37,618 nucleotides of DNA from Bacteroidota bacterium (GTDB lineage Bacteria; Bacteroidota; Bacteroidia; Chitinophagales; Chitinophagaceae), in the NCBI GenBank assembly GCA_963169635.1, contig CAUJDL010000021.1, forward strand, positions 1 to 37,618, written 5' to 3'. The notes beneath the pieces were generated by a model, which was not told where the DNA came from, did no database searches, and was given only the letters and a program-made list of their open reading frames with translations. The position numbers and the translations under genes were made by a program. Below, one piece after another: positions 18,114-27,200 of this stretch (positions are counted from its first letter, which is position 1; the number at the start of each line of letters is the position of its first letter).

Positions 18114-18144
18114 CTTAAATAAGTACGTTTTCGTACTTTTTAAG
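18114..18144. promoter_or_regulatory. Inverted repeat between the Crp/Fnr gene and the reductase operon (operator or weak terminator)
   Basis: The arms CTTAAATAAGTACG and CGTACTTTTTAAG pair over 13 bp with a single bulged base and a TTTT loop. The perfect core is AAGTACG-N4-CGTACTT, centred about 70 bases upstream of the expected transcription start of the operon, a distance used by class I Crp/Fnr activators. On the minus strand it lacks a terminal T-run, which speaks against a simple terminator for the regulator gene. Confidence 0.5.
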
Positions 18145-18172
18145 AAAAAAATTTGGTAATAAGCAATAAATG

Positions 18173-18877
18173 TTATGGCAAAGGCTTAGTCATAGCACTA
18201 AGCTTAGAAGTATTTAAATAATTAAATTTTTTGGCAGAATATTTTATTAATCCTTCTTTTTCAAAATCTTTTAAAACTTTAGATACTTGTTCTTTTGTAG
18301 TACTTACTAAATCTGCAATATCTTGCCTACATAAACTAATTTTAAAGCTTTGATTTTTTTCTTCGTACTGATAAGTATCTGCTAATAATAATAAGGCTTC
18401 TGCAATTTTTTCTCTAACAGATTTATGTGCTAACTCTAATACTTTTTTTTCTACAAGTTCTAACTCTTCTAAATATTGATTAATGATTTGTTGTTTTAAA
18501 ACTTCGCTATTACCTGCAATTTTTTCAAATACTTCATAAGGTATATAGCAATATTGTACTTCTGAAACTGCTGTAGCTGAGTTGGTATGAAACTGATGTT
18601 TTTTAGTAGCTCTATGACCAAATACTGCACCTCGTCCTGCAATTCTTAAAATTAGTGGTCGGCCTTGCTTGCCATTTAATTCTACTTTTAAAAAACCTTT
18701 TCTTATAAAACAAATACCTAAAATTTTATCTCCTTCAGAAAAAAGTCTTTCACCCTTTTGTATTTTTTTAGATTTTTTTTGCTTACTAATTTCTGCTAAT
18801 GTTTCTGTATCACAAGCATCTAGTATAGAACAGTTACGTACTTGACAAGTAATACAATCAAATTGTTTCAATGTCAT
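18173..18877 (-). CDS. Crp/Fnr-family regulator with Cys-rich N-terminus
   Basis: A 234-residue regulator: a cyclic-nucleotide-binding-type beta barrel (about residues 38-130, GERLFSEGDKILGICFIRKG), a long dimer helix (about 135-170) and a C-terminal winged helix-turn-helix (CRQDIADLVSTTKEQVSKVL). The recognition helix carries E-x2-S-K, close to the FNR pattern E-x2-S-R. The N-terminus holds C8, C11, C16 and C22 (C-x2-C-x4-C-x5-C), so an oxygen- or NO-sensitive iron-sulfur cluster is possible, although the spacing differs from E. coli FNR. It lies directly upstream of the reductase operon on the same strand and is probably its regulator. The effector is not known from sequence. Confidence 0.9.
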   Translation of the reverse strand: MTLKQFDCITCQVRNCSILDACDTETLAEISKQKKSKKIQKGERLFSEGDKILGICFIRKGFLKVELNGKQGRPLILRIAGRGAVFGHRATKKHQFHTNSATAVSEVQYCYIPYEVFEKIAGNSEVLKQQIINQYLEELELVEKKVLELAHKSVREKIAEALLLLADTYQYEEKNQSFKISLCRQDIADLVSTTKEQVSKVLKDFEKEGLIKYSAKKFNYLNTSKLSAMTKPLP

Positions 18878-18901
18878 AGAAGCTTATAAATTAGGTGTTT
18901 G

Positions 18902-18931
18902 CAAAATTATTGATAAAGATAAGCTTATCTT
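18902..18931 (-). promoter_or_regulatory. Putative promoter of the Crp/Fnr gene with 16-base palindrome
   Basis: TAATTTTG (18909-18902, minus strand) fits the -7 consensus about 25 bases before the ATG. Just upstream, between the -7 and -33 zones, sits a perfect 16-base palindrome AAGATAAGCTTATCTT (18916-18931), a position suited to repression or autoregulation. Confidence 0.45.
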
Positions 18932-18982
18932 ATGACTTTAATTATATTAAGTAATAAAAAAAGTAAATAATAAATTACCTAT

Positions 18983-20545
18983 TTATTTATACTCTCCAAA
19001 AACATTTCTTAAGCAATCTGCTATTTCGCCAAGTGTACAATAATTTTCTACTGCATCAATTACTAAAGGCATTAAATTGGTATTGGTTATTGCAGCATTT
19101 TTAATAGCAGATAAGCAATTAGCTGCTTTTATATTATCTCTTTTATTTTTTAATGCTTGTAATTTATTCACTTGTATTTGCCTAATGCTATCATCTATTT
19201 TAAAAGATGGCATTGCATTTTCTTTATCTACTGTAAATTTATTTACACCAACAATTATCTTTTCGCCACTTTCAATTTTTTGTTGATATACATAAGAGCT
19301 TCTGGCAATTTCATTTTGCATAAAGCCTTCTTCAATAGCACTTACACTACCACCCATTGCATCTATTTGATGAATAAGTTCCCAAGCTTTTTGTTCTACT
19401 TCATTTGTAAGTGATTCTATAAAATAACTACCAGCTAAAGGATCTACAGTTTCTGCAACACCACTTTCAAAAGCTACAATTTGTTGTGTACGTAATGCAA
19501 TACGTGCTGCTTCTTCTGTTGGTAGGTTTAAAGCTTCATCAAAACCATTGGTATGTAAGCTTTGTGTGCCACCTAATACTGCAGCTAATGTTTGTACTGT
19601 TACTCTGCAAATATTATTATGAGGTTGTTGTGCTGTTAAAGTAGCACCACCTGTTTGTGTATGAAAGCGAAGCATTAAAGCTTTTTCATCTGTTGCTCCT
19701 AACTCTTTCATAATGGTAGCCCACATTCTTCTTGCTGCTCTAAACTTTGCTACTTCTTCAAATAAATTATTGTGTGCATTAAAGAAAAATGAAAGTCTTT
19801 TACCAAATACATTTATATCTAAACCTTTTTCTAATGCAGCTTTTACATAAGCTTTACCATTACTTAATGTAAAAGCAATTTCTTGTACAGCAGTACTACC
19901 TGCTTCTCTTATATGATAACCAGAAATAGAAATAGTATTCCACTTTGGCAACTCTTTACTACACCATTCAAAAATATCTGTAATAATACGCATAGATGGT
20001 TTTGGAGGATAAATAAATGTACCTCTTGCTGCATATTCTTTTAAAATATCATTTTGTATAGTACCTGAAATCTTTTTTAAATCGGCTCCTTGTTTTTTTG
20101 CTAATGCTACATAAAATGCTAAGAGTATAAAGCCAGTAGCATTAATCGTCATAGAGGTAGAAACATTTTCTAAAGTTATGCCATCAAACAAACGTTCCAT
20201 ATCTTCTAAACTATCTATAGCTACACCAACTTTTCCTACTTCTCCTTCTGCTAAAGCATGATCGCTATCGTAACCAATTTGTGTAGGCAAATCAAATGCT
20301 ACACTTAAACCCATTACACCTTGAGATAATAAATAATGATAACGCTTATTACTTTCTTCTGCAGTAGAAAAACCTGCATATTGCCTCATTGTCCAAAGTT
20401 TGCCTCTATACATATCTGCTTGTACACCTCTTGTATAAGGAAACTCACCTGCAATTGCTGATTGATTTATATTAGGTAAATCTTGTTGGGTATAAATTTT
20501 CTTTATTTCAATTTCACTATCTGTATATTTTTTATTTTCATTCAT
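18983..20545 (-). CDS. Methylmalonyl-CoA mutase family catalytic subunit (no B12-binding domain)
   Basis: A 520-residue protein covering only the acyl-CoA-binding TIM barrel of the B12-dependent mutases. The N-terminal [20 protein letters not shown] segment, [37 protein letters not shown], the RAARRMWA region and [18 protein letters not shown] are family blocks. The Tyr in MRQYAGFS and the Arg in PSMRII match the residues I associate with true methylmalonyl-CoA mutases rather than isobutyryl- or hydroxyisobutyryl-CoA mutases. The cobalamin domain (DxHxxG) is absent and must be supplied by a separate small subunit, not in this window. A TACCTTTG box lies about 47 bases upstream. Substrate is probable, not proven. 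Confidence 0.92.
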   Translation of the reverse strand: MNENKKYTDSEIEIKKIYTQQDLPNINQSAIAGEFPYTRGVQADMYRGKLWTMRQYAGFSTAEESNKRYHYLLSQGVMGLSVAFDLPTQIGYDSDHALAEGEVGKVGVAIDSLEDMERLFDGITLENVSTSMTINATGFILLAFYVALAKKQGADLKKISGTIQNDILKEYAARGTFIYPPKPSMRIITDIFEWCSKELPKWNTISISGYHIREAGSTAVQEIAFTLSNGKAYVKAALEKGLDINVFGKRLSFFFNAHNNLFEEVAKFRAARRMWATIMKELGATDEKALMLRFHTQTGGATLTAQQPHNNICRVTVQTLAAVLGGTQSLHTNGFDEALNLPTEEAARIALRTQQIVAFESGVAETVDPLAGSYFIESLTNEVEQKAWELIHQIDAMGGSVSAIEEGFMQNEIARSSYVYQQKIESGEKIIVGVNKFTVDKENAMPSFKIDDSIRQIQVNKLQALKNKRDNIKAANCLSAIKNAAITNTNLMPLVIDAVENYCTLGEIADCLRNVFGEYK

Positions 20546-20591
20546 AAAGTAAATAGCTATTTCTTTTAAAAAGTGTTCATTATTAAGTGTT

Positions 20592-20599
20592 CAAAGGTA
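20592..20599 (-). promoter_or_regulatory. Putative -7 box of the mutase gene
   Basis: TACCTTTG on the minus strand fits the consensus, 47 bases upstream of the mutase ATG in the divergent gap shared with korA. Confidence 0.4.
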
Positions 20600-20717
20600 A
20601 AAGATAAAATATAAAACTATAGGCTAATAAAACTTTGTTGTAAAGTAAATAGTTGTTTGTATAAAAATAAAGATATAAAAATCTTCAACCTATATGTAAT
20701 AGTAATTTGCTTTATCT

Positions 20718-20725
20718 TAACTTCG
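20718..20725 (+). promoter_or_regulatory. Putative korA -7 box
   Basis: TAACTTCG, the same TAnnTTCG variant as at gyrA, 18 bases before the korA ATG. The -33 element is not clear. Confidence 0.35.
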
Positions 20726-20743
20726 TTTGATTAATTGTTTACT

Positions 20744-22594
20744 ATGGAAAAAAATGAAGAATTACTGAAAGATGTAGTGATAAAATTTGCAGGTGATAGT
20801 GGCGATGGAATGCAACTTACAGGTCAGCAGTTTACCAACAATACAGCACTTCTAGGCATTGATTTAGCAACCTTTCCTGATTTTCCAGCAGAAATTCGTG
20901 CACCAATTGGTACACTACCTGGCGTAAGTGGTTATCAATTACATTTTAGTAGCGAACAAGTTTTTACGCCAGGCGATTTATGCGATGTTTTAGTAGCCAT
21001 GAATGCAGCTGCATTAAAAGTAAATTTAAGAAGTTTAAAAAAGGGTGGAAAAATAATTGCTAATACAGATGGATTTGATGTAAAAAATTTACGTTTAGCA
21101 AATTATACAGATGGTATCAATCCTTTAGAAGATGGTAGTTTAGATAATTATGAAGTAATAAAAATTGATGTAACTAAATTAACCAGAGAATCATTAAAAG
21201 ATAATTCAGCACTTGGTACTAAAGAAAAAGACAGAGCTAAAAACATGTTTGTTTTAGGTTTTGTTTATTGGATGTATAATAGAAATTTAGATAGTACTAT
21301 TTCTTTTTTAAGAGATAAGTTTGGAAAAAAAGAAGCTATTTTAGAAAGTAATATTAAAGTATTACAAGCAGGTTATAATTATGGCGAAACTACAGAAACT
21401 TTTACTGCAAGATATAAAGTAGCAAAAGCTAAAATGCCTGCTGGCTCTTATAGAAGTATTATTGGTAACAGAGCATTAGCATTTGGCTTAATTGCTGCAA
21501 GTGAAAAAAGTGGTTTACCTATTTTTTTAGGCACCTACCCTATTACACCTGCATCTGATATTTTACATGAATTAAGTAAATTAAAAAATTTTGGTGTTCG
21601 TACTTTTCAAGCAGAAGATGAAATTGCAGGTATTACAAGTGCTATAGGTGCAAGCTATGGTGGACATATTGGTATAACAACAACATCTGGCCCTGGTATG
21701 GCATTAAAAGCTGAAGCAATGGGCTTAGCTGTAATGCTTGAAATACCTTTAGTAATTTGTAATATACAACGTGGTGGACCAAGTACAGGCTTACCAACAA
21801 AAACAGAACAAAGCGATTTACTTCAAGCATATTATGGCAGAAATGGCGAATGCCCAATGCCAATTATTGCAAGTAGTACTCCAAGCAATTGTTTTGATGT
21901 AGCTTTTGAAGCTGTACGTATTGCATTGCAACACATGACTCCTGTTATAATGCTTAGTGATGGTTATATTGCTAATGGTGCAGAGCCTTGGCGTTATCCT
22001 CAATCTGCTGACTTACCAAATATTGAAGTAAAATTTAAAATAACTTTACAAGAAGGAGAAGAAAAACTTTTACCTTATTTAAGAGATGAAAAATTAGTAC
22101 GACCTTGGATAACACCTGGTACAAAAGGTTTAGAACATAGAATTGGTGGTTTAGAAAAACAAGATAAAACAGGTAATGTAAATTATGAACCTGAAAACCA
22201 TCAATTAATGATACAACTACGTCAAGCTAAGGTTGATAAAATTGCAGATTATATTCCTGAACAAAAAATTGATAGTGGTGCAGAAAAAGGAAAACTTTTA
22301 GTATTAGGTTGGGGTAGTACGTATGGTGCAATAAAAAGTGCAGTATTAGCATTACAAGCTGAAGGCTATGCTGTAAGCCATGCTCATATTCGTTATTTAC
22401 GTCCTTTTCCTAAAAATTTAGGTAGTATCATTAAAAACTTTGAGCAAGTATTGATACCAGAAATTAATAATGGTCAGTTAATAAAAATTATCAGAGACCA
22501 ATTTTTGGTAGATGCTAAAGGTTATAATAAAATAATGGGTGTACCAATTACTAAAACAGAATTGATAGAAAAAATAAAATCTATGTTAGATTAA
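20744..22594 (+). CDS. korA: 2-oxoacid:ferredoxin oxidoreductase, fused gamma-alpha subunit (KorA type)
   Basis: A 616-residue subunit. The N-terminal gamma domain (about residues 8-195) begins with IKFAGDSGDGMQLTGQQF. The alpha (pyrimidine-type) domain starts near residue 230 and shows YPITPASDILHEL, the AEDEIAG segment, TTTSGPGMALKAEA and QRGGPSTGLPTKTEQSDL. Together with a thiamine-diphosphate beta subunit the enzyme oxidises 2-oxoglutarate (or a related 2-oxoacid) to the acyl-CoA and reduces ferredoxin. I use the ATG at 20744; an in-frame TTG three codons earlier is less likely. The beta gene, usually adjacent, is absent: the next gene is a metallopeptidase after a strong terminator. Family is certain; 2-oxoglutarate as substrate is likely. 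Confidence 0.93.
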   Translation: MEKNEELLKDVVIKFAGDSGDGMQLTGQQFTNNTALLGIDLATFPDFPAEIRAPIGTLPGVSGYQLHFSSEQVFTPGDLCDVLVAMNAAALKVNLRSLKKGGKIIANTDGFDVKNLRLANYTDGINPLEDGSLDNYEVIKIDVTKLTRESLKDNSALGTKEKDRAKNMFVLGFVYWMYNRNLDSTISFLRDKFGKKEAILESNIKVLQAGYNYGETTETFTARYKVAKAKMPAGSYRSIIGNRALAFGLIAASEKSGLPIFLGTYPITPASDILHELSKLKNFGVRTFQAEDEIAGITSAIGASYGGHIGITTTSGPGMALKAEAMGLAVMLEIPLVICNIQRGGPSTGLPTKTEQSDLLQAYYGRNGECPMPIIASSTPSNCFDVAFEAVRIALQHMTPVIMLSDGYIANGAEPWRYPQSADLPNIEVKFKITLQEGEEKLLPYLRDEKLVRPWITPGTKGLEHRIGGLEKQDKTGNVNYEPENHQLMIQLRQAKVDKIADYIPEQKIDSGAEKGKLLVLGWGSTYGAIKSAVLALQAEGYAVSHAHIRYLRPFPKNLGSIIKNFEQVLIPEINNGQLIKIIRDQFLVDAKGYNKIMGVPITKTELIEKIKSMLD

Positions 22595-22624
22595 TTTCTA
22601 TTAAAAATTTACAGTTACATTTTT

Positions 22625-22653
22625 AAAATACCCTGCAATGGGTATTTTTTTTT
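22625..22653 (+). terminator. Rho-independent terminator of korA
   Basis: Stem AAAATACCC/GGGTATTTT with a 6-base loop, running into a nine-T tract, about 30 bases past the korA stop. Confidence 0.85.
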
Positions 22654-22692
22654 GAAAACAATGTTTATTTTTATTGTCTAAAATTATTTATT

Positions 22693-23910
22693 ATGAAAAC
22701 AGCAATAAAACTTTTGCTAATGGTTATTTTATCATTAATCATCAATGATAATTATGCTCAACAAAAAGATAAAGCTACAAATAAAAAAGATTTTTCTGGC
22801 TGTGGTACATTAGACCCTGTTGGTAGTTTTTCTTTTGATACTACTGCACCTACACGTGGTATGGCAGATAATAATTTTTTATGGGATAATGGTAAAACAA
22901 TAAATGTAAAACTATTAAGCGGTAGTTATGCATTAAAAGAAAAAGTAAAACGCTATGCATCTGAATGGATGAAATATGCCAACATAAAATTTAAATTTGT
23001 AGATCAAGGCGATGCACAAATTAGAGTTTATTTAGGCGATAAAAAAGGAGATTATGGACATGTAACAATGGGGCTTGGCGTAAAATGTTTAATGAGAGAT
23101 TCTAAAGATTTTACTATGCACTTTGATACAACTGATTTAGTAGAAGAAAGAAGTTTAAAAGGAACTGTTTTACACGAATTTGGTCATGCATTAGGTTTAA
23201 TACACGAACACATGAGCCCAGTTTCTGGTATTCAATGGGATAGCTCAGCAGTTTATGCAAGAAAAGGAATGATGGGTTGGTCTAAAGAAATGACAGATGC
23301 ACAATTGTTTAGAAAGTATAATACCTCTTATACAAATGGTACACAGTACGATCCAAAATCTATTATGCATTATCCTATTTCGCCATGGGAAACAAAAAAC
23401 AGATATTATGTAGATTGGAATTATGAACTTTCTGCTGGCGATAAAGCTTTAATTGCTGCACTATACCCTAAAAATGAAAGAGTAAATAAAGTTCCAAGAA
23501 TTACTATTACCAATGTTGGAGAAACTATTATAGAAAGCAATGCAACAAAAAATGGTATTAGTATTTATCCTTCTTTTTCTATTACATGCTCTGACAAATC
23601 TGCTGAGTTGTATTATGTTAGTATGCTTACTGATGAAAATAATTATTTTATACCAACACAAAGCAACGAATATAACATCAACAAAAAAGTAGGAAGTATT
23701 AAAGTAATTAAACTACCAATTAACCAAACAGAAGCTGTAAATAAGGCTAATAAAAATTTTGAAATATTTATTCCAACAAGTGAATTACCAAGTAATATAG
23801 CTGGTAAAAAATTAAAAGCTTATTTCAGAATATTTTTAAAACAAGATGATGAGTTAAAAGAACTTTTTGGTTCATTATCTAACAATAGTGTTACGCTTAG
23901 TAAATTTTAA
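22693..23910 (+). CDS. Secreted astacin-like (metzincin) zinc metallopeptidase
   Basis: A 405-residue secreted protein. A signal peptide (IKLLLMVILSLII, likely cut after NYA) precedes a zincin domain of about residues 50-260. The zinc site is HEFGHALGLIHEH at 161-173, the long HExxHxxGxxH motif with a following Glu as in astacins, and the Met-turn is SIMHYP with Met225. The stretch WDNGKTINVKLLSG is the usual substrate-cleft start. About 140 C-terminal residues form a beta-rich domain I do not recognise; there is no T9SS sorting domain, so it may stay in the periplasm or leave by another route. It is flanked by terminators on both sides and is probably a single-gene unit. Confidence 0.9.
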   Translation: MKTAIKLLLMVILSLIINDNYAQQKDKATNKKDFSGCGTLDPVGSFSFDTTAPTRGMADNNFLWDNGKTINVKLLSGSYALKEKVKRYASEWMKYANIKFKFVDQGDAQIRVYLGDKKGDYGHVTMGLGVKCLMRDSKDFTMHFDTTDLVEERSLKGTVLHEFGHALGLIHEHMSPVSGIQWDSSAVYARKGMMGWSKEMTDAQLFRKYNTSYTNGTQYDPKSIMHYPISPWETKNRYYVDWNYELSAGDKALIAALYPKNERVNKVPRITITNVGETIIESNATKNGISIYPSFSITCSDKSAELYYVSMLTDENNYFIPTQSNEYNINKKVGSIKVIKLPINQTEAVNKANKNFEIFIPTSELPSNIAGKKLKAYFRIFLKQDDELKELFGSLSNNSVTLSKF

Positions 23911-23928
23911 TTTTTTAAACTTTATTTT

Positions 23929-23966
23929 AATCCCTGCTTAGTTTACTTTAAGCAGGGATTTTTTTA
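23929..23966 (+). terminator. Rho-independent terminator of the metallopeptidase gene
   Basis: A perfect 12-bp stem AATCCCTGCTTA/TAAGCAGGGATT with an 8-base loop, followed by T residues. Confidence 0.92.
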
Positions 23967-24053
23967 TGCTTAAAAAGTACAAGCATATATATAAACTTAT
24001 TAGTATTATACTTTTTAACTTTTAAAGATTTTAACTTATTAATAAGTATCAAG

Positions 24054-24089
24054 TTGATGTAGGTTATCAACTAAAATCTACTAACTTTG
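24054..24089 (+). promoter_or_regulatory. Putative secA promoter
   Basis: TAACTTTG (24082-24089) fits the -7 consensus. A TTG at 24054-24056 is 25 bases upstream, slightly further than at metK and fbaB. It predicts a leader of about 180 bases. Confidence 0.45.
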
Positions 24090-24274
24090 GCAGCCTTAAA
24101 ACATGCCAAATTGACTATAAATTTCTTTGTGCAAGGTTTTTGATTAATTAACTAAGCTACAAATGTTTTTTACAGATGTAGTATTAAAAGTTCAATATTG
24201 AACAAAACGTACAAGTGTGCGACGCAACAGAAGTTTCATCTATTTTCTGCTGCTCGTAAAATAAAAAAATAAAT

Positions 24275-27200
24275 ATGCTTAAACTTATTTCTAAACTTTT
24301 GGGTGGTAATAAAAGTGAAAAAGATATTGCTGTAATACAACCTACCATTAAAAAGATTAATGATTTTTACGCTCAGTATAAAAATTTAACTAACGATGAA
24401 TTGCGTAATAAAACTGTAGATTTTAAAGAACGTATAAAAAATTATTTGAGTGAAATAGATGCAATTATTTTAAACAAACAAAATGAAGCAGAAGCTTTGC
24501 CTGCAGATGAAGTACAAAGTAAAGATGTAATTTATCAGGAGGTAGATAAACTTAAAAAAGACCGTAATAAAAAATTAGAAGAAATTTTAAAAGAAATTTT
24601 ACCAGAAGCATTTGCTGTAGTAAAAGAAACTGCCTACAGATTTACCAATAATGCAGAAATTATTACAACTGCTACTTCATTAGACAGAGATTTAAGCGTT
24701 AGAAAAACTTATGTAAGTATAGATGGCGATAATGCTATTTTTAAAAATACTTGGAATGCAGCAGGTGGCCAAATTACATGGAATATGGTACACTATGATG
24801 TGCAATTAATTGGTGGCTCTGTTTTACACGAAGGTAAAATTGCTGAAATGGCAACAGGTGAAGGTAAAACATTAGTATCTACCTTGCCTGCATACTTAAA
24901 TGCTTTGGCTGGCGAAGGTGTACATATTGTAACTGTAAACGATTATTTAGCTAAACGTGATAGTGAATGGAATGGTCCTATTTTTGAATGGCTTGGATTA
25001 ACTGTAGATTGTATAGATAAACACGAACCTAATACACAAGCAAGACGTAATGCTTATTTAGCAGATTTAACTTATGGTACTAATAATGAATTTGGCTTTG
25101 ACTATTTACGTGATAATATGGTACATAACCCAGACGAAATGGTACAACGCAAACATCATTATGCAATGGTAGATGAGGTTGATAGTGTATTAATTGATGA
25201 TGCAAGAACTCCTTTAATTATTAGTGGTCCTGTAGGAAAAGATACAAGCACAGAACAATTTTTTCAGCTAAAACCAAGAATAGAAAAATTAGTAGAAGTA
25301 CAGAAGAAAGCAACTACTCAATTTTTATTAGAAGCTAAAAGAAAATTTGCAGAAGGTAATGATGATCCTAAAGATGGTGGCTTAGCTTTATTTAGAGCTC
25401 ATAGAGGCTTACCTAAAAATACTGCTTTAATTAAATTTTTAAGTGAACCTGGTATTAGAGTAAAATTACAAAAAGCAGAAAACTATTATTTAGCAGACCA
25501 ACAAAAAGAAATGCCTAAAGCAGATGCTGAATTATTTTTCTATATAGATGAAAAACATAATAGTGTAGAGCTTACAGATAAAGGCATACAATTAATTACA
25601 AAAACTGGCGAAGATCCTAACTTTTTTATTTTACCAGATATCAGTATTTCTTTAGCAGAAATAGAAAATAATACCAACTTAAGTACAGAAGAAAAATTAG
25701 TTAAGAAAGAAAGCTTAATTAATGAATACTCTGTAAAAGCAGATAGAATACATACAGCACAACAATTATTAAAAGCTTATACTGTATTTGAAAAAGATGT
25801 AGAGTATGTAGTAATAGAAGATCAGGTAAAAATTGTAGATGAACAAACTGGTCGTATAATGGAAGGTCGTAGATATAGCGATGGTTTGCATCAGGCAATT
25901 GAAGCAAAAGAAAATGTAAAAATTGAAGCAACTACACAAACCTATGCTACTGTTACATTACAAAATTATTTTAGAATGTATCATAAGTTAGCAGGTATGA
26001 CAGGTACTGCAGAAACTGAAGCTGCTGAACTTTGGGATATTTATAAATTAGATGTAGTTTCTATACCTACCAATCATCCTTTAATAAGAAAAGATGAACA
26101 AGATTTAGTATATAAAACTAAACGTGAAAAATTTGGTGCAGTAATAGATGAAATTGAAAAATTAAGAAAAGCAGGCAGACCTACACTTGTAGGTACAACA
26201 TCTGTAGAAGTAAGTGAATTATTGAGCAGAATGTTACGCCAAAAACAAATAAACCATAATGTACTTAATGCTAAACAACATGCTCGTGAAGCACAAGTAG
26301 TAGCAGAAGCTGGCTTAGCAGGTGCTGTAACTATTGCAACAAACATGGCTGGTAGAGGTACAGATATTAAATTAGGTGAAGGTGTAAAAGAAGCTGGTGG
26401 CTTAGCTATTATTGGTACAGAAAGACATGAAAGTAGAAGAGTTGATAGACAGTTACGTGGACGTTCAGGAAGACAAGGAGATCCAGGCTCTACACAATTC
26501 TTTGTAGCATTAGAAGATGATTTAATGAGAATGTTTGGTAGTGAGCGTATTGCTAAAGTAATGGACTTTGCAGGTTATAAAGAAGGCGAAGTAATACAGC
26601 ATAGCATGATTACTAAAAGTATAGAACGTGCACAAAAGAAAGTAGAAGAAAATAACTTTGGTATAAGAAAACGTTTATTAGAGTACGATGATGTAATGAA
26701 TAAACAACGTACTGTAATTTATAGCAAAAGACATCATGCTTTATTTGGAGAAAGATTAGCTTTAGATTTAGATAATGCTTTTTATAGTGTTACAGAAGAT
26801 TTAATTAATAATTATAAAGCCCTAAGCGATTATGAAGGCTTTCGCTTAGCAGCAATTGTGCATTTTGGTATTGATACAAATATTTCTGCTGAAGAATTTA
26901 ATAAACAATCTGAAACTAATTTAATTGAAAAATTATATGCAGAAGCAGTAAATAATTATCAAAGAAAAAAACAAGAATTAGCTGTTAGTGCATTGCCTGT
27001 ATTTAAAAATATACAACTACATCAAGGTAGCCATATAGAAAATGTAATTGTACCTTTTACCGATGGTAAAAAAACTTTACAAGCTGTAACTCCTATGCAA
27101 AAAGTTTTAGATACCAATGGTGCAGAACTTGTAAACTCTTTAGAAAGAAATATCACTTTAGCTTTAATAGATGATGCTTGGAAAGAACATTTAAGAGCAA

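Larger units (their letters stand above)
23911..24274. other. 364-base intergenic region: terminator, palindrome, secA promoter and long leader
   Basis: The left part holds the metallopeptidase terminator. A perfect 14-base palindrome ACTTATTAATAAGT lies at 24034-24047, just upstream of the likely secA promoter at 24082. From there to the secA ATG is a roughly 180-base leader that contains a perfect 14-base palindrome GTTCAATATTGAAC (24190-24203) and an imperfect hairpin GCAACAGAA/TTCTGCTGC near 24223-24252. I see no gene, tRNA or known riboswitch in it. Confidence 0.6.

Noticed and set aside
24163..24201. 12-codon open frame (MFFTDVVLKVQY) in the secA leader
   Set aside because: No start context or arrest-peptide resemblance; frames this short occur by chance in AT-rich DNA.
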